From Faecalicatena sp. (GTDB taxonomy: Bacteria; Bacillota; Clostridia; Lachnospirales; Lachnospiraceae): 51,044 nucleotides of DNA. The translations under genes were made by a program, and so were the position numbers. The stretch lies in NCBI GenBank assembly GCA_009774255.1, contig VSNK01000010.1, forward strand, positions 1 through 51,044. Direction: 5' to 3'. Under the pieces are notes generated by a model. The model did no database searches. It was not told the DNA's origin and saw nothing but the letters and a program-made list of their open reading frames with translations. This document shows, one piece after another, positions 1 through 8,603 of this stretch. Position 1 is the first letter of the stretch. Each line of letters begins with the position of its first letter.

Positions 1-13
1 CGTGAAACAATGG

Positions 14-19
14 TATAAT
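14..19 (+). promoter_or_regulatory. -10 box of the transposase promoter
   Basis: TATAAT lies 20 bases before the GTG start of the transposase. The -35 region and the left end of the insertion sequence fall outside the window. Confidence 0.45.
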
Positions 20-39
20 GTTCCCAGGGAGGTGGTTTT

Positions 40-1815
40 GTGTACCTAAAAAAAAGCTTCAATAAAAAAAGAAACAAAACCCAGCTTTCTTTTGTCCAGG
101 GATACCGCAAGGATGGGAAAGTGAAACATAAAGTGATAAAAAACCTTGGATATTTAGAGGATTATCTGAACCAATATGATGATCCGGTGGCACATTTTCA
201 GCAGATTGCAAAAGAATGGAATGACAGCCAGGAAGTGCCGGAAACCATCGAAGTAAGGCTTTCGGAAAAGCTCCCGGATCAGTGCTGTAACCGGAAAAAT
301 CTTGGATATGCCATTGTTAAGATTATTTATGCAAAACTCCAGATCCGTGAGTTTTTCCAGAATAAACAGCGTCAGCTCCCTATGGAGTATAACTTAAACA
401 GCATTTTCTCCCTGCTGACATTCAACCGATTCCTCTTCCCGTCATCAAAAAAGAATGCTTATGAAACAAAAGACCGGTTTTTTGATCATTTCAACTTCTC
501 ACTGGATGATGTCTACCGGGCACTTAGCTATTTCAGCAGATATTCACAGGATCTCCAAAAATATCTGCATACAAAAGTTTCCAGCCTTGTTGGCAGGAAT
601 CCTGGAAAAGCCTATTATGATGTCACAAACTACTACTTTGAAATTCCATATGAAGATGAGGACAGCCCGGATACGGGGAGGAAGGTGAAGCGTAAAAAAG
701 GGCCATCAAAAGAACACCGCAAAGACCCTATCATACAAATGGGGCTGCTCATGGATTCGAACGGCATCCCGATGGCGTTCCATACCTTCTCTGGCAATGA
801 AAGCGAAAAGACAAACATGCTCCCGGCAATTCAGAGAGTCAAAAAGGATTATGAGATCGGCAGGATCATAGTCGTTGCCGACAGGGGGCTCAATAGCAGT
901 GACAACACATCCGTCCTTTCCGGGATCAATGCATCCGACGAGAAAAATAATGACGGCTATGTATATGGCCAGAGCATCCGCGGAGCCGATGCGGAATTCA
1001 AAAAATGGGTGCTGGATCAGGACGGATATATAACAACAACAGAAAAAAACAAAGAAGGAGAAGAAATTCCGTTCAAACACAAATCCAGACTGTTTGCAAA
1101 AGAGATCAAAAAAAAGGATTCCAACGGGGTACGCAAGCTTAAGATGACAATTTACCAAAAGCAGATGGTATATTATTCTGAAAAATACGCAAAAAAACAG
1201 AAATACGAAAGGGACAAAGCCGTCGCGAAAGCAAAGGACCTGATCAAAAACCCTTCAAAATATACGAAAGCAACCAGCCATGGATGTACTGCATACATCA
1301 ACAATATTTCCTTTTCCAAAGATACCGGCGAGATTGTGGATGGAAAAGAACTTTCCATTAATGAAGAAAAGATTGCCGAAGAAGCACTGTATGACGGCTA
1401 TTACTCCATTGTCACAAGTGAAAAAGAACTTTCTGACCAGGAAATCCGAGACATATACAAAGGATTATGGGAAATAGAGGAATCTTTCAAGATCATAAAG
1501 AGCGAATTCAAAGCCAGGCCAGTCTTTGTTTCTACCGAGGATCATATAGAGGCACATTTTTTAATCTGCTTTGTAACACTGCTGGTGCTGCGCGTTTTGG
1601 AACAACTCATAGGAAAGCGTCATTCGGTCAGGCAGATCCGAAATTCGCTGGCAAGCTATTCCTGTTCGTACTTGGACCAGAATTATTACCTGTTTGATTA
1701 CCGGGACGATGTAATTTTAACCATGGAGAATACATTTGGATTAGATTTGAGTAAAAAAATCATGCCACTTTCAGAAATCAAAAGAATAACTATATATAAG
1801 GATGTTAGAATATAA
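40..1815 (+). CDS. IS1634-like (IS4 superfamily) transposase
   Basis: DDE transposase of 591 aa that would cut and rejoin the ends of its own insertion sequence. The start is GTG, preceded by GGGAGGTGG about 6 bases upstream. The first acidic residue is probably D194 in AYYDVTNYYF, the second D281 in VVADRGLN, and the third lies in the WEIEESFK block near residues 477-484, the usual W..E..F..K pattern of the IS4/IS1634 group. A Lys/Asp-rich insertion lies between the second and third catalytic blocks. The frame is complete with no internal stop, so it may be active. The gene is richer in A+T and in AAA codons than the paaK operon next to it, as expected of a mobile element. The family call rests on length and motif layout. 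Confidence 0.85.
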   Translation: MYLKKSFNKKRNKTQLSFVQGYRKDGKVKHKVIKNLGYLEDYLNQYDDPVAHFQQIAKEWNDSQEVPETIEVRLSEKLPDQCCNRKNLGYAIVKIIYAKLQIREFFQNKQRQLPMEYNLNSIFSLLTFNRFLFPSSKKNAYETKDRFFDHFNFSLDDVYRALSYFSRYSQDLQKYLHTKVSSLVGRNPGKAYYDVTNYYFEIPYEDEDSPDTGRKVKRKKGPSKEHRKDPIIQMGLLMDSNGIPMAFHTFSGNESEKTNMLPAIQRVKKDYEIGRIIVVADRGLNSSDNTSVLSGINASDEKNNDGYVYGQSIRGADAEFKKWVLDQDGYITTTEKNKEGEEIPFKHKSRLFAKEIKKKDSNGVRKLKMTIYQKQMVYYSEKYAKKQKYERDKAVAKAKDLIKNPSKYTKATSHGCTAYINNISFSKDTGEIVDGKELSINEEKIAEEALYDGYYSIVTSEKELSDQEIRDIYKGLWEIEESFKIIKSEFKARPVFVSTEDHIEAHFLICFVTLLVLRVLEQLIGKRHSVRQIRNSLASYSCSYLDQNYYLFDYRDDVILTMENTFGLDLSKKIMPLSEIKRITIYKDVRI

Positions 1816-1870
1816 AATTTTTATAAACTCAAAAAAGGGCGAAAAATACAACACTTCTATGCATTTCAGA

Positions 1871-1915
1871 AATGCCCTGAACGCCGCTATTTATGCGGTG
1901 TCCAGGGCATTTTTT
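1871..1915 (+). terminator. Rho-independent terminator after transposase
   Basis: Two 17-base arms (AATGCCCTGAACGCCGC and its near-complement with one G-T pair and one mismatch) flank a 7-base loop and are followed by a T run. The hairpin would stop transcripts leaving the transposase gene. Confidence 0.8.
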
Positions 1916-1986
1916 CCTCAATTCCTTGCAAAATTCAGGGTATTAGTACACTTAGATTATCATAAATCTGTCCGATTGTCAACAGT

Positions 1987-2044
1987 GTTACTGTATTGGC
2001 CGGATGCCTTGCAGCTGAGTGCAAGGCACCGTGTGAACAGTAAC
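1987..2044. repeat. Palindromic intergenic repeat, family A, copy 1
   Basis: Ends are GTTACTGT and ACAGTAAC. The core is an inverted repeat around GATGCCTTGCA / TGCAAGGCACC. Related copies lie at 11181-11298 and 42892-42939. It sits between the insertion sequence and the paaK promoter. Confidence 0.7.
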
Positions 2045-2068
2045 TCAACAATCCCAAAAATTTAATGC

Positions 2069-2097
2069 TTTAAATAACTACAGTATTGTGTTATAAT
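2069..2097 (+). promoter_or_regulatory. Promoter of the paaK-iorAB operon
   Basis: A consensus -10 box TATAAT (2092-2097) has a weak TTTAAA -35 box 17 bases upstream. An AAGGAGG ribosome binding site and the ATG at 2145 follow. Confidence 0.55.
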
Positions 2098-2144
2098 AGG
2101 GAACATGCTTATGCGGAAATTGAATATTAAGGAGGATATGACTG

Positions 2145-3455
2145 ATGATTTGGGCAAAAGAAGAGACACTGCCCAGAGCTGAGATCGAGAAGATCCAGCT
2201 TGAGAAATTACGGCAGACCGTGGCATACATCTATGAAAGAGTGGAGCCATACAGGAAAAAGATGGACAAGGCAGGGGTAAAGCCCGAAGAGATCCGGACA
2301 CTGGAGGATTTGAAGAGGCTTCCCTTTACATATAAGTCGGAGTTTAAGGACAACTATCCCTTTGGCCTGTTTGCGGTGGAGCCAAAGGAACTGGTGCGTT
2401 TCCATGCCAGCTCCGGCACCACGGGGAAACCTACGGTGGTCGGATATACGAGACATGACCTGGATGTGTGGCTGAACAATGTAGCAAGGATCGCCTGCAT
2501 GGGCGGGGCCACGGCGGAGGATGTGGCACAGATTTCCTTCGGTTACGGCACCTTTACGGGAGCCCTGGGGCTTCACGGCGGACTGGAGAAGATCGGCGCA
2601 TCCGTGATTCCCATGTCCTCAGGAAATACCAACAAGCAGATCTTGTTTTTGCAGGATCTGGGCGTGACCCTTCTTGTGGCCACTCCTTCCTATGCGCTGC
2701 ACTTAGGGGAGCAGATCCGGGAACGGGGACTTGACCCGAAAAAGGATCTCAAGCTTCATATCGGACTGTTCGGCGGGGAGGGTATGACCGAGCCGATGCG
2801 GGACGAGATGCACAAGGTATGGGGCGATCAGTTCATCTGTACCCAGAATTACGGGATGAGTGAATTGTGCGGCCCGGGCGTATCCGGGGAATGCACGGAG
2901 CTGTGCGGCATGCATGTGAACGAGGACTGGTTTATCCCGGAAATCATTGACCCGGAGACGGAAGAAGTGCTGCCGCCGGGCGAGCACGGAGAGCTGGTCG
3001 TGACCTGTCTCGGAAAAGAGGCCCTTCCTCTGGTACGCTACCGCACGGGAGATCTGACAAAGTTGATGTACGAGCCGTGTAAATGCGGAAGAACGACCTG
3101 CCGTATGGAAAATCTTTCCGGACGGGCGGACGACATGCTTGTGATCCGCGGTGTGAATGTATTCCCGACGCAGATTGAGGAAGTATTGTTCAAGATCGAG
3201 GAGATCGGACCTCACTATGAGATTCTTGTAGAGAGGAAAAACCGTCTGGATGTGATGACGATCACGGTAGAACTGATCGATGACCGTCTTCTGGACAGCT
3301 ATGCGTCTTTGAGTGAGCTGGAGCAGCGGATCAAATCCGCGCTGAAGGCACAGCTTGGACTGGCAACCCAGATCAAACTGGTCGCGCCCAATTCCCTGCG
3401 GCGGTTCGAGGGCAAGGCAAAGCGCGTTACCGATTTACGAAAGGATGGATTATAA
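2145..3455 (+). CDS. paaK: Phenylacetate-CoA ligase, copy 1
   Basis: AMP-forming aryl-CoA ligase of 436 aa that activates phenylacetate or a related arylacetate to its CoA thioester. The phosphate-binding motif SSGTTGKP is at residues 89-96. The adenylate-forming core continues with YGMSELCGPG and VRYRTGDL, and a cysteine pair motif CKCGRTTC follows. The C-terminal lid carries the lysine motif RFEGKAKR. The length is normal for PaaK. The ATG has AAGGAGG about 10 bases upstream. IorA begins 3 bases after the stop. IorAB releases arylacetyl-CoA directly from aryl pyruvates, so in anaerobes the ligase may act on free aryl acids, or run in reverse to make ATP; that part is inference. A paralogue lies at 6312-7643. 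Confidence 0.9.
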   Translation: MIWAKEETLPRAEIEKIQLEKLRQTVAYIYERVEPYRKKMDKAGVKPEEIRTLEDLKRLPFTYKSEFKDNYPFGLFAVEPKELVRFHASSGTTGKPTVVGYTRHDLDVWLNNVARIACMGGATAEDVAQISFGYGTFTGALGLHGGLEKIGASVIPMSSGNTNKQILFLQDLGVTLLVATPSYALHLGEQIRERGLDPKKDLKLHIGLFGGEGMTEPMRDEMHKVWGDQFICTQNYGMSELCGPGVSGECTELCGMHVNEDWFIPEIIDPETEEVLPPGEHGELVVTCLGKEALPLVRYRTGDLTKLMYEPCKCGRTTCRMENLSGRADDMLVIRGVNVFPTQIEEVLFKIEEIGPHYEILVERKNRLDVMTITVELIDDRLLDSYASLSELEQRIKSALKAQLGLATQIKLVAPNSLRRFEGKAKRVTDLRKDGL

Positions 3456-3458
3456 AAT

Positions 3459-5204
3459 ATGGCAGAAAAAATACTTATGCTGGGAAATGAAGCGATCGCC
3501 CGCGGCGCTTATGAGGCGGGGGTTAAGGTATCCTCTGCATATCCCGGCACGCCGAGTACGGAGATCAGTGAATTCCTGGTACGGTATAAGGATGATGTAT
3601 ACGAAGAGTGGGCGCCCAATGAGAAAGTAGCCGCAGAGGTGGCTGTCGGCGCCAGCATCGCGGGCGTACGTTCCATGGCCTGCATGAAGCATGTGGGGCT
3701 GAACGTGGCGGCAGATCCCCTGTATTCCGTATCCTACATGGGAGTAAATGGCGGATTGGTGCTGGTGGTCGCGGATGATCCGGGGCTTTACAGCTCCCAG
3801 AATGAGCAGGACACCAGGATGGTGGCCAGGGCTGCCCAGATTCCGGTCATCGAGCCTTCCGACAGCGCAGAGGCGAAGGAGTTTTTCAAGGCCGCATTCG
3901 AACTCAGCGAGCAGTTCGACCGGCCCTTCATTTTCCGGACCACCACCAGGCTGGCTCATTCCCAGGGACTGGTGGAGCTGTGTGACCGCGTGGAGCCAGA
4001 GGATAAGCCCTATGAAAAAAATATCCGCAAGCATGTGATGATGCCGGTCAACGCAAAATTCCGGCATGTGGAAATTGAGAAAAGAAACAAAGAACTTGCG
4101 GAAGCAGCAAATAAATTACCCATCAACAAGGTAGAGATGAATGACACCAGGATCGGCGTCATCACCAGCGGGATCCCCTATCAGTATGTGAAGGAAGCCC
4201 TTCCGGAGGCGTCGGTCTTAAAGCTGGGCATGGTCAATCCCCTCCCAAGGAAACTAATCGAAGAATTTGCTTCCAGGGTAGACAGCTTATATATTGTAGA
4301 AGAGCTGGATCCGGTGATCGAGGAACAGGTGAAGTCCTGGGGGATTCAGGCTGTCGGCAAGGAGATCCTGACCGTACAGGGAGAGTACAGTGCCAACATG
4401 CTGCGCCGGGCGATTCTGAAGGAGGAGCCGGAGATCCGGGCAGCCGCCGAAGTGCCCGGGCGTCCCCCGATCCTCTGTCCGGGATGTCCCCACCGCAGCG
4501 TCTATCACGTACTGAATAAGCTGAAAATGCATGCTGCCGGGGATATCGGCTGCTATACGCTGGGAGCCGTGGCACCTTTAAGCGTTGTGGACACCACCAT
4601 GTGCATGGGTTCGAGCATTTCGACTCTGCATGGAATGGAGAAGGCAAAAGGAAAAGCTTATATCAAGAACTGGGTGGCAGTGATCGGAGATTCTACGTTT
4701 TTGCACACAGGCGTAAACTCCCTGATGAACATGGTATACAATCATGCAACCGGGACCGTGATGATCCTGGACAACTCCACCACCGGCATGACCGGACATC
4801 AGGACCATGCCGCCACCGGAAAGACGCTGCAGGGCGACCCAACTTATGCGGTCGATATCCAGGCTCTTTGCCGGGCGCTGGGCGTGAAGCATGTGGCCGT
4901 GGTCAATGCATTTGACACCGCGCTTCTGGAACAGACCATCAAGCAGGAAACGGCAAGGGATGAAGTCTCTGTCATCATCGCGCAGTCTCCCTGTGTACTT
5001 CTGGATAAATCAAAGAAGCCTCTGTATGTGGTTCGGTCAGAAAAATGTAAGAAATGCGGCATGTGCATGAAGCCGGGATGTCCCGCCATGACGAAGGCAG
5101 AAGACCAAACCGTCCGGATCGACGATACCATGTGTACCGGATGCGGCCTGTGCATGGAGCTGTGTAAATTCGGCGCGATAGAACTGGTAAAGGCAGGTGA
5201 GTAG
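3459..5204 (+). CDS. iorA: Indolepyruvate ferredoxin oxidoreductase, alpha subunit
   Basis: Large subunit (581 aa) of the thiamine-diphosphate enzyme that oxidatively decarboxylates indolepyruvate, phenylpyruvate and similar aryl pyruvates to aryl-acetyl-CoA while reducing ferredoxin. The N-terminal half is the pyrimidine/transketolase-like region (YPGTPSTEI near residue 29). The thiamine-binding half has LCPGCPHR, AGDIGCYTLG and GDSTFLHTG. The last 60 residues hold two [4Fe-4S] motifs, CKKCGMCMKPGC and CTGCGLCMELC. Length and domain order match archaeal and clostridial IorA. It is translated 3 bases after paaK and 3 bases before iorB, as a coupled unit. Confidence 0.95.
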   Translation: MAEKILMLGNEAIARGAYEAGVKVSSAYPGTPSTEISEFLVRYKDDVYEEWAPNEKVAAEVAVGASIAGVRSMACMKHVGLNVAADPLYSVSYMGVNGGLVLVVADDPGLYSSQNEQDTRMVARAAQIPVIEPSDSAEAKEFFKAAFELSEQFDRPFIFRTTTRLAHSQGLVELCDRVEPEDKPYEKNIRKHVMMPVNAKFRHVEIEKRNKELAEAANKLPINKVEMNDTRIGVITSGIPYQYVKEALPEASVLKLGMVNPLPRKLIEEFASRVDSLYIVEELDPVIEEQVKSWGIQAVGKEILTVQGEYSANMLRRAILKEEPEIRAAAEVPGRPPILCPGCPHRSVYHVLNKLKMHAAGDIGCYTLGAVAPLSVVDTTMCMGSSISTLHGMEKAKGKAYIKNWVAVIGDSTFLHTGVNSLMNMVYNHATGTVMILDNSTTGMTGHQDHAATGKTLQGDPTYAVDIQALCRALGVKHVAVVNAFDTALLEQTIKQETARDEVSVIIAQSPCVLLDKSKKPLYVVRSEKCKKCGMCMKPGCPAMTKAEDQTVRIDDTMCTGCGLCMELCKFGAIELVKAGE

Positions 5205-5207
5205 AAG

Positions 5208-5777
5208 ATGGCAGCAAAAAATATTATGATCGTTGGTGTCGGCGGACAGGGAACCCTGCTTACCAGCCGGATCCTGGGGAACCTTACCATTGCGGGAGGC
5301 TATGACGTGAAGCTCTCCGAAGTACACGGTATGGCACAGCGGGGCGGCAGTGTGGTAACCTTTGTCCGTTACGGAGAAAAAGTGGCGGAGCCGATCGTAG
5401 AGGAAGGGCAGGCTGACGTGATCATCGCCTTCGAGCGTCTGGAAGCTCTGCGGTACGTGCATTTTCTGAAAAAGGACGGGGTTCTGATTGTCAACGATTG
5501 GCGGATCGACCCCATGCCGGTGGTGATCGGAGCCGCACAATATCCGGAGCATATCCTGGAGGACCTGGAACAGGAGCACAAGGTCTATAAGGTCAATGCC
5601 ACGGAGGAATCGAAAAAGCTTGGGAATCCCCGCGTATTCAACCTGATCGTGCTGGGGATCGCGGCGCAGCATATGGATTTTACAAAGGAGCAGTGGTATG
5701 ACGTGATCGAGAAGACCGTACCGCCCAAGACCATTGAGATCAATAAAAAAGCGTTTGATGTGGGATATTCCCTTTAA
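5208..5777 (+). CDS. iorB: Indolepyruvate ferredoxin oxidoreductase, beta subunit
   Basis: Gamma-type subunit of 189 aa that partners IorA. The N-terminus carries the glycine-rich motif GVGGQGTLLTSRILG, followed by the conserved EVHGMAQRGGSV segment typical of 2-oxoacid:ferredoxin oxidoreductase gamma domains. It starts 3 bases after the iorA stop and shares its transcript. The C-terminal tail is short. No iron-sulfur cysteines are seen, as expected, since the clusters are in IorA. Confidence 0.93.
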   Translation: MAAKNIMIVGVGGQGTLLTSRILGNLTIAGGYDVKLSEVHGMAQRGGSVVTFVRYGEKVAEPIVEEGQADVIIAFERLEALRYVHFLKKDGVLIVNDWRIDPMPVVIGAAQYPEHILEDLEQEHKVYKVNATEESKKLGNPRVFNLIVLGIAAQHMDFTKEQWYDVIEKTVPPKTIEINKKAFDVGYSL

Positions 5778-5818
5778 GAAAATAAAAAATCACTTTAAGA
5801 AAAAGGCAGGTGAGATCA

Positions 5819-6235
5819 ATGAAACAGATATCGGTTTTTGTGGAAAACCAGCCGGGAAGCCTGATGCGGGTCACTTCCGCGCTCAGCGAAGCGAAGATCA
5901 ACATCCGCGCGATCGCGTCTTTTGACACGCCGGAATTCGGCATCCTCCGTCTGGTCGTGGACCAGCCGGCAGAGGCAAAGGAATCTCTGACCGCACAGGG
6001 ATTTGTGGTGCGGGTACAGGATGTCATCGGGGCGGAACTGAAGGATGAAAAGGGCAATCTCAATCAGATGCTGAAGATCCTTGCGGACGGGCAGATCAGT
6101 ATCGGCTATATTTATTCCTTCGTAATCCGTGAAAATAAGGCGCCGGTCATGGTATTCCATTCGGACGATAACGAAAAGGCAAAAGCAGTGCTGACAGAAG
6201 CCGGAATTCCGCTTGTGGATGATGAAACATTATGA
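5819..6235 (+). CDS. Tandem ACT-domain protein, copy 1
   Basis: Small protein of 138 aa made of two ACT-like halves. The first begins MKQISVFVENQPGSLMRVTSAL, the classical beta-alpha start of an ACT fold with the ligand-contact PGSL turn. The second begins near residue 72. The ATG at 5819 is preferred over the upstream in-frame GTG because AGGTGAG sits 6 bases before it. ACT domains bind amino acids, and stand-alone pairs of this kind commonly lie next to PaaK genes. Inference: it senses an aromatic amino acid and modulates the ligase or oxidoreductase. A paralogue lies at 7659-8096. Confidence 0.85.
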   Translation: MKQISVFVENQPGSLMRVTSALSEAKINIRAIASFDTPEFGILRLVVDQPAEAKESLTAQGFVVRVQDVIGAELKDEKGNLNQMLKILADGQISIGYIYSFVIRENKAPVMVFHSDDNEKAKAVLTEAGIPLVDDETL

Positions 6236-6249
6236 GAAGAGCGGGAGAA

Positions 6250-6290
6250 GAGAAGTACTACAATAAAAATGAGAAGTACTACAATAAAAT
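6250..6290 (+). repeat. Two-copy tandem repeat in operon gap
   Basis: GAGAAGTACTACAATAAAA is repeated twice, with units of 21 and 20 bases, between the first ACT gene and the second paaK. It lies just before the ribosome binding region of the latter. Confidence 0.8.
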
Positions 6291-6311
6291 GAAAAGGAGA
6301 ACAACAAGGAG

Positions 6312-7643
6312 ATGGCAGGAGTAGCGTTGGAAAATTGGGTGGAAAGGATCAGAGACCCTAAGATGGAGTGCATGAGCAGGGATGAGATGGCTTCCCTGCA
6401 GAGTGAACGTCTGGTCAAGGTGGTGAAGAAGGTCTATGAGAATGTAGATTTTTACCGCAATAAAATGAAAGAGCTGGGAGTGGAGCCGGGAGATATCAGG
6501 GGAGTCGAAGATATCGGCAAGCTGCCCTTCACGACCAAGGAGGATCTGCGGGACAACTATCCTTTCGGCCTGCTTGCGGTTCCGAAGCGTGAGGTAGCCC
6601 GCGTACAGGGAACCTCCGGTACGACCGGAAAGCTGACGGTAGTGCCTTATACCCAGAATGACGCGGATTTGTGGGGCGAATGTGTGGCAAGATGCCTCAC
6701 CATGGCCGGACTGACTGCGGACGATATCATTCATGTATGCTACGGATATGGACTGTTCACCGGCGGCCTGGGACTGGATTACGGCGCGAAGGCACTTGGA
6801 GCCATGGCAATTCCCATGTCCTCAGGCAATACGAAGCGGCAGATGATGTGCATGGAAGATTTCGGTGCAACCGCATTTGGCTGTACGCCGTCGTATGCTC
6901 TGTATCTGGCGGAATCCCTGCAGGAGGCGGGAGTGGTTGACCGTCTGAAGCTCAAAGCCGGAATCCACGGCGCCGAGCCCTGGACCAACGAGATGCGCAA
7001 AAAGATCGAAGGAATCTTACATATCAACTGCTTCGATATCTATGGATTATGTGAGATCCTTGGACCAGGTGTGGCACAGGATTGTATCCACCATGCAGGC
7101 CTTCATATCCACCATGACTATTTCTTCCCGGAAGTGCTCGACCCGGCAACCCATGAGCCTTGCGCGGACGGTGAGACGGGCGAGCTCGTATTCACCACAC
7201 TGACTAAGGAAGCAATGCCTCTGATCCGTTACCGGACAAAGGATCTGACCAGCATTACCTATGACAAATGTGAGTGCGGAAGAACCACTCCAAGGATCTC
7301 CAAGTTCACCGGACGTACGGACGATATGAAGGTGATCCGCGGCGTCAATGTATTCCCGACACAGGTAGAGACCGCGCTGCTGAGCCTTGGCGGAGCGGTA
7401 GCAAATCATTACATGCTCATCGTGGACAGAGAGAACAATCTGGATGTGCTGACCGTAATGGTAGAAGTGGACGAGAGCATGTTCTCAGACGAGATCCGCA
7501 AACTGGATGCGCTCAGAGATAAGATCGCCGCTGTCCTGAAGCAGGCATTGGGCATAGCCGTACGTGTGAAGCTGGTAGAGCCAAAGACAATCCAGAGAAG
7601 TGAAGGCAAGGCCATTCGTGTCATTGACAACAGAAAGCTGTAA
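6312..7643 (+). CDS. paaK: Phenylacetate-CoA ligase, copy 2
   Basis: Second aryl-CoA ligase, 443 aa, clearly paralogous to the protein at 2145-3455. It shares KLPFTTKEDLRDNYPFGL, the phosphate loop TSGTTGKL, IPMSSGNTKRQ, VIRGVNVFPTQ and the C-terminal RSEGKAIRV lysine motif. Two differences stand out: the loop ends in GKL instead of GKP, and the ACGRT-region reads CECGRTTPR, losing one of the second cysteines of copy 1. The ATG follows AACAAGGAG. Divergence between the copies suggests different acid substrates (for example phenylacetate versus indoleacetate), but the sequence does not decide this. An ACT gene follows 15 bases downstream, so the paaK-ACT pair is duplicated around iorAB. Confidence 0.9.
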   Translation: MAGVALENWVERIRDPKMECMSRDEMASLQSERLVKVVKKVYENVDFYRNKMKELGVEPGDIRGVEDIGKLPFTTKEDLRDNYPFGLLAVPKREVARVQGTSGTTGKLTVVPYTQNDADLWGECVARCLTMAGLTADDIIHVCYGYGLFTGGLGLDYGAKALGAMAIPMSSGNTKRQMMCMEDFGATAFGCTPSYALYLAESLQEAGVVDRLKLKAGIHGAEPWTNEMRKKIEGILHINCFDIYGLCEILGPGVAQDCIHHAGLHIHHDYFFPEVLDPATHEPCADGETGELVFTTLTKEAMPLIRYRTKDLTSITYDKCECGRTTPRISKFTGRTDDMKVIRGVNVFPTQVETALLSLGGAVANHYMLIVDRENNLDVLTVMVEVDESMFSDEIRKLDALRDKIAAVLKQALGIAVRVKLVEPKTIQRSEGKAIRVIDNRKL

Positions 7644-7658
7644 AAAGGAGGGAAGACG

Positions 7659-8096
7659 ATGGGAATCACAATTCAACAATTATCGGTTTTTTTGGAGAAC
7701 AGGGAAGGACGTCTGGACGAAGTACTCGCGGTTCTTGGAAATAATGAAGTCAATATCGTGGCGCTGAGCCTGGCAGATACGTCTGATTACGGGATGCTCC
7801 GTATGATCGTATCCGATCCCAACAAGGGGAGAGCTGTCCTGAAAGAAAATGGGATCACAGCCATGCTGACAGATGTGGTGGCGCTCCGTGTGCCTCATGA
7901 GACCGGTTCACTGAGCAAGGCCATGCACCAGATCGTGGAAGGAGAAGTGAACGTAGAATATATGTATGCCTTTGCAAACGGAGCGGACGCCTCGGCGGTA
8001 TTGAAATGCGACGATCCTGCCAGAGTCGTGGATATTCTGCGCGGAAGCGGATTTGACGTATGGGAAGCAACGGAAGCGTATGCTATGAACAGATAA
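7659..8096 (+). CDS. Tandem ACT-domain protein, copy 2
   Basis: 145 aa, two ACT-like halves, similar in layout to the protein at 5819. It begins MGITIQQLSVFLENREGRL, and the second half starts near residue 73 (DVVALRVPHETGSL). AAAAAGGAGGG precedes the ATG. It is the last gene of the aryl-CoA operon and is followed by a terminator. Probable role, by inference: ligand sensor or regulatory partner of the adjacent ligase. Confidence 0.85.
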   Translation: MGITIQQLSVFLENREGRLDEVLAVLGNNEVNIVALSLADTSDYGMLRMIVSDPNKGRAVLKENGITAMLTDVVALRVPHETGSLSKAMHQIVEGEVNVEYMYAFANGADASAVLKCDDPARVVDILRGSGFDVWEATEAYAMNR

Positions 8097-8109
8097 TCAT
8101 CACGAAAAG

Positions 8110-8133
8110 AAAAGGCTGCTGCGGCAGCCTTTT
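8110..8133 (+). terminator. Terminator of the paaK-iorAB operon
   Basis: Ten-base perfect arms AAAAGGCTGC / GCAGCCTTTT around a 4-base loop, starting 14 bases after the last ACT gene. Confidence 0.8.
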
Positions 8134-8150
8134 CGCATGCAAAAGTATAG

Positions 8151-8184
8151 AAAAAAGGAACCGGAGGTGAATCCGATCCCTTTT
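8151..8184 (-). terminator. Terminator of the cold shock gene
   Basis: Read on the minus strand, an AAAGGGATCGG arm pairs with CCGGTTCCTTT and is followed by more T residues. It lies about 80 bases beyond the csp stop. Confidence 0.6.
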
Positions 8185-8265
8185 CTTAATCACATTTTCT
8201 GTATTGCTTTTAAAATATTAATTCCAGGCTAATTTATATATTAAAAGGTACAACCGAAATTCTGA

Positions 8266-8463
8266 TTAAAGTTTTACTACGTTAGTTGCTTGCGGTCCCT
8301 TAGCACCTTCTGTCACTTCAAATTCGACAGACTGGCCTTCTTCTAAAGATTTGAATCCATCGGTAACAATCCCTGAATAATGTACGAATACATCGTTCCC
8401 CTCAGAGTCAGAGATGAATCCATAACCTTTTTGGTTGTTAAACCATTTTACAGTACCTGTCAT
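8266..8463 (-). CDS. Cold shock protein (CspA/B family)
   Basis: Single-domain RNA/ssDNA-binding protein of 65 aa that melts RNA structure after cold shock or in growth. It starts MTGTVKWFNNQKGYGFI. Both RNP motifs are present: KGYGFI (RNP1) and DVFVHYSGI (RNP2). The end is GPQATNVVKL. The ATG at 8463 is chosen over an in-frame ATG 15 bases earlier, because that earlier ATG is fused to GGAGGG, which acts as the ribosome binding site. It is transcribed alone from a strong promoter with a leader of about 65 bases; cold shock genes are often controlled through their leader RNA. Confidence 0.95.
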   Translation of the reverse strand: MTGTVKWFNNQKGYGFISDSEGNDVFVHYSGIVTDGFKSLEEGQSVEFEVTEGAKGPQATNVVKL

Positions 8464-8536
8464 TGTGTTGCCCTCCATAAATTGAAAAGTGATATTGTTG
8501 CTGTATCATTCAAAGAGTAATGAATAATACTTATCT

Positions 8537-8565
8537 ACCATAGCATATTTGGCAGGGAAAGTCAA
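8537..8565 (-). promoter_or_regulatory. Promoter of the cold shock gene
   Basis: On the minus strand, TTGACT and TATGGT are separated by 17 bases, upstream of a leader of about 65 bases. Confidence 0.7.
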
Positions 8566-8603
8566 TGAATTTCTGCGGTTTTCGCCCTTTTTAGCCTCTG
8601 AAG

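Larger units (their letters stand above)
1..1915 (+). mobile_element. IS1634-like insertion sequence, left end outside window
   Basis: The transposase gene plus its downstream hairpin. The left inverted repeat lies before position 1, so the element cannot be fully delimited and no target duplication can be checked. The right end is placed roughly, at or just after the terminator hairpin. Confidence 0.55.

Noticed and set aside
1802..2065. Frame of 87 codons after the transposase
   Set aside because: It overlaps the transposase end, the terminator hairpin and the repeat; no ribosome binding site.
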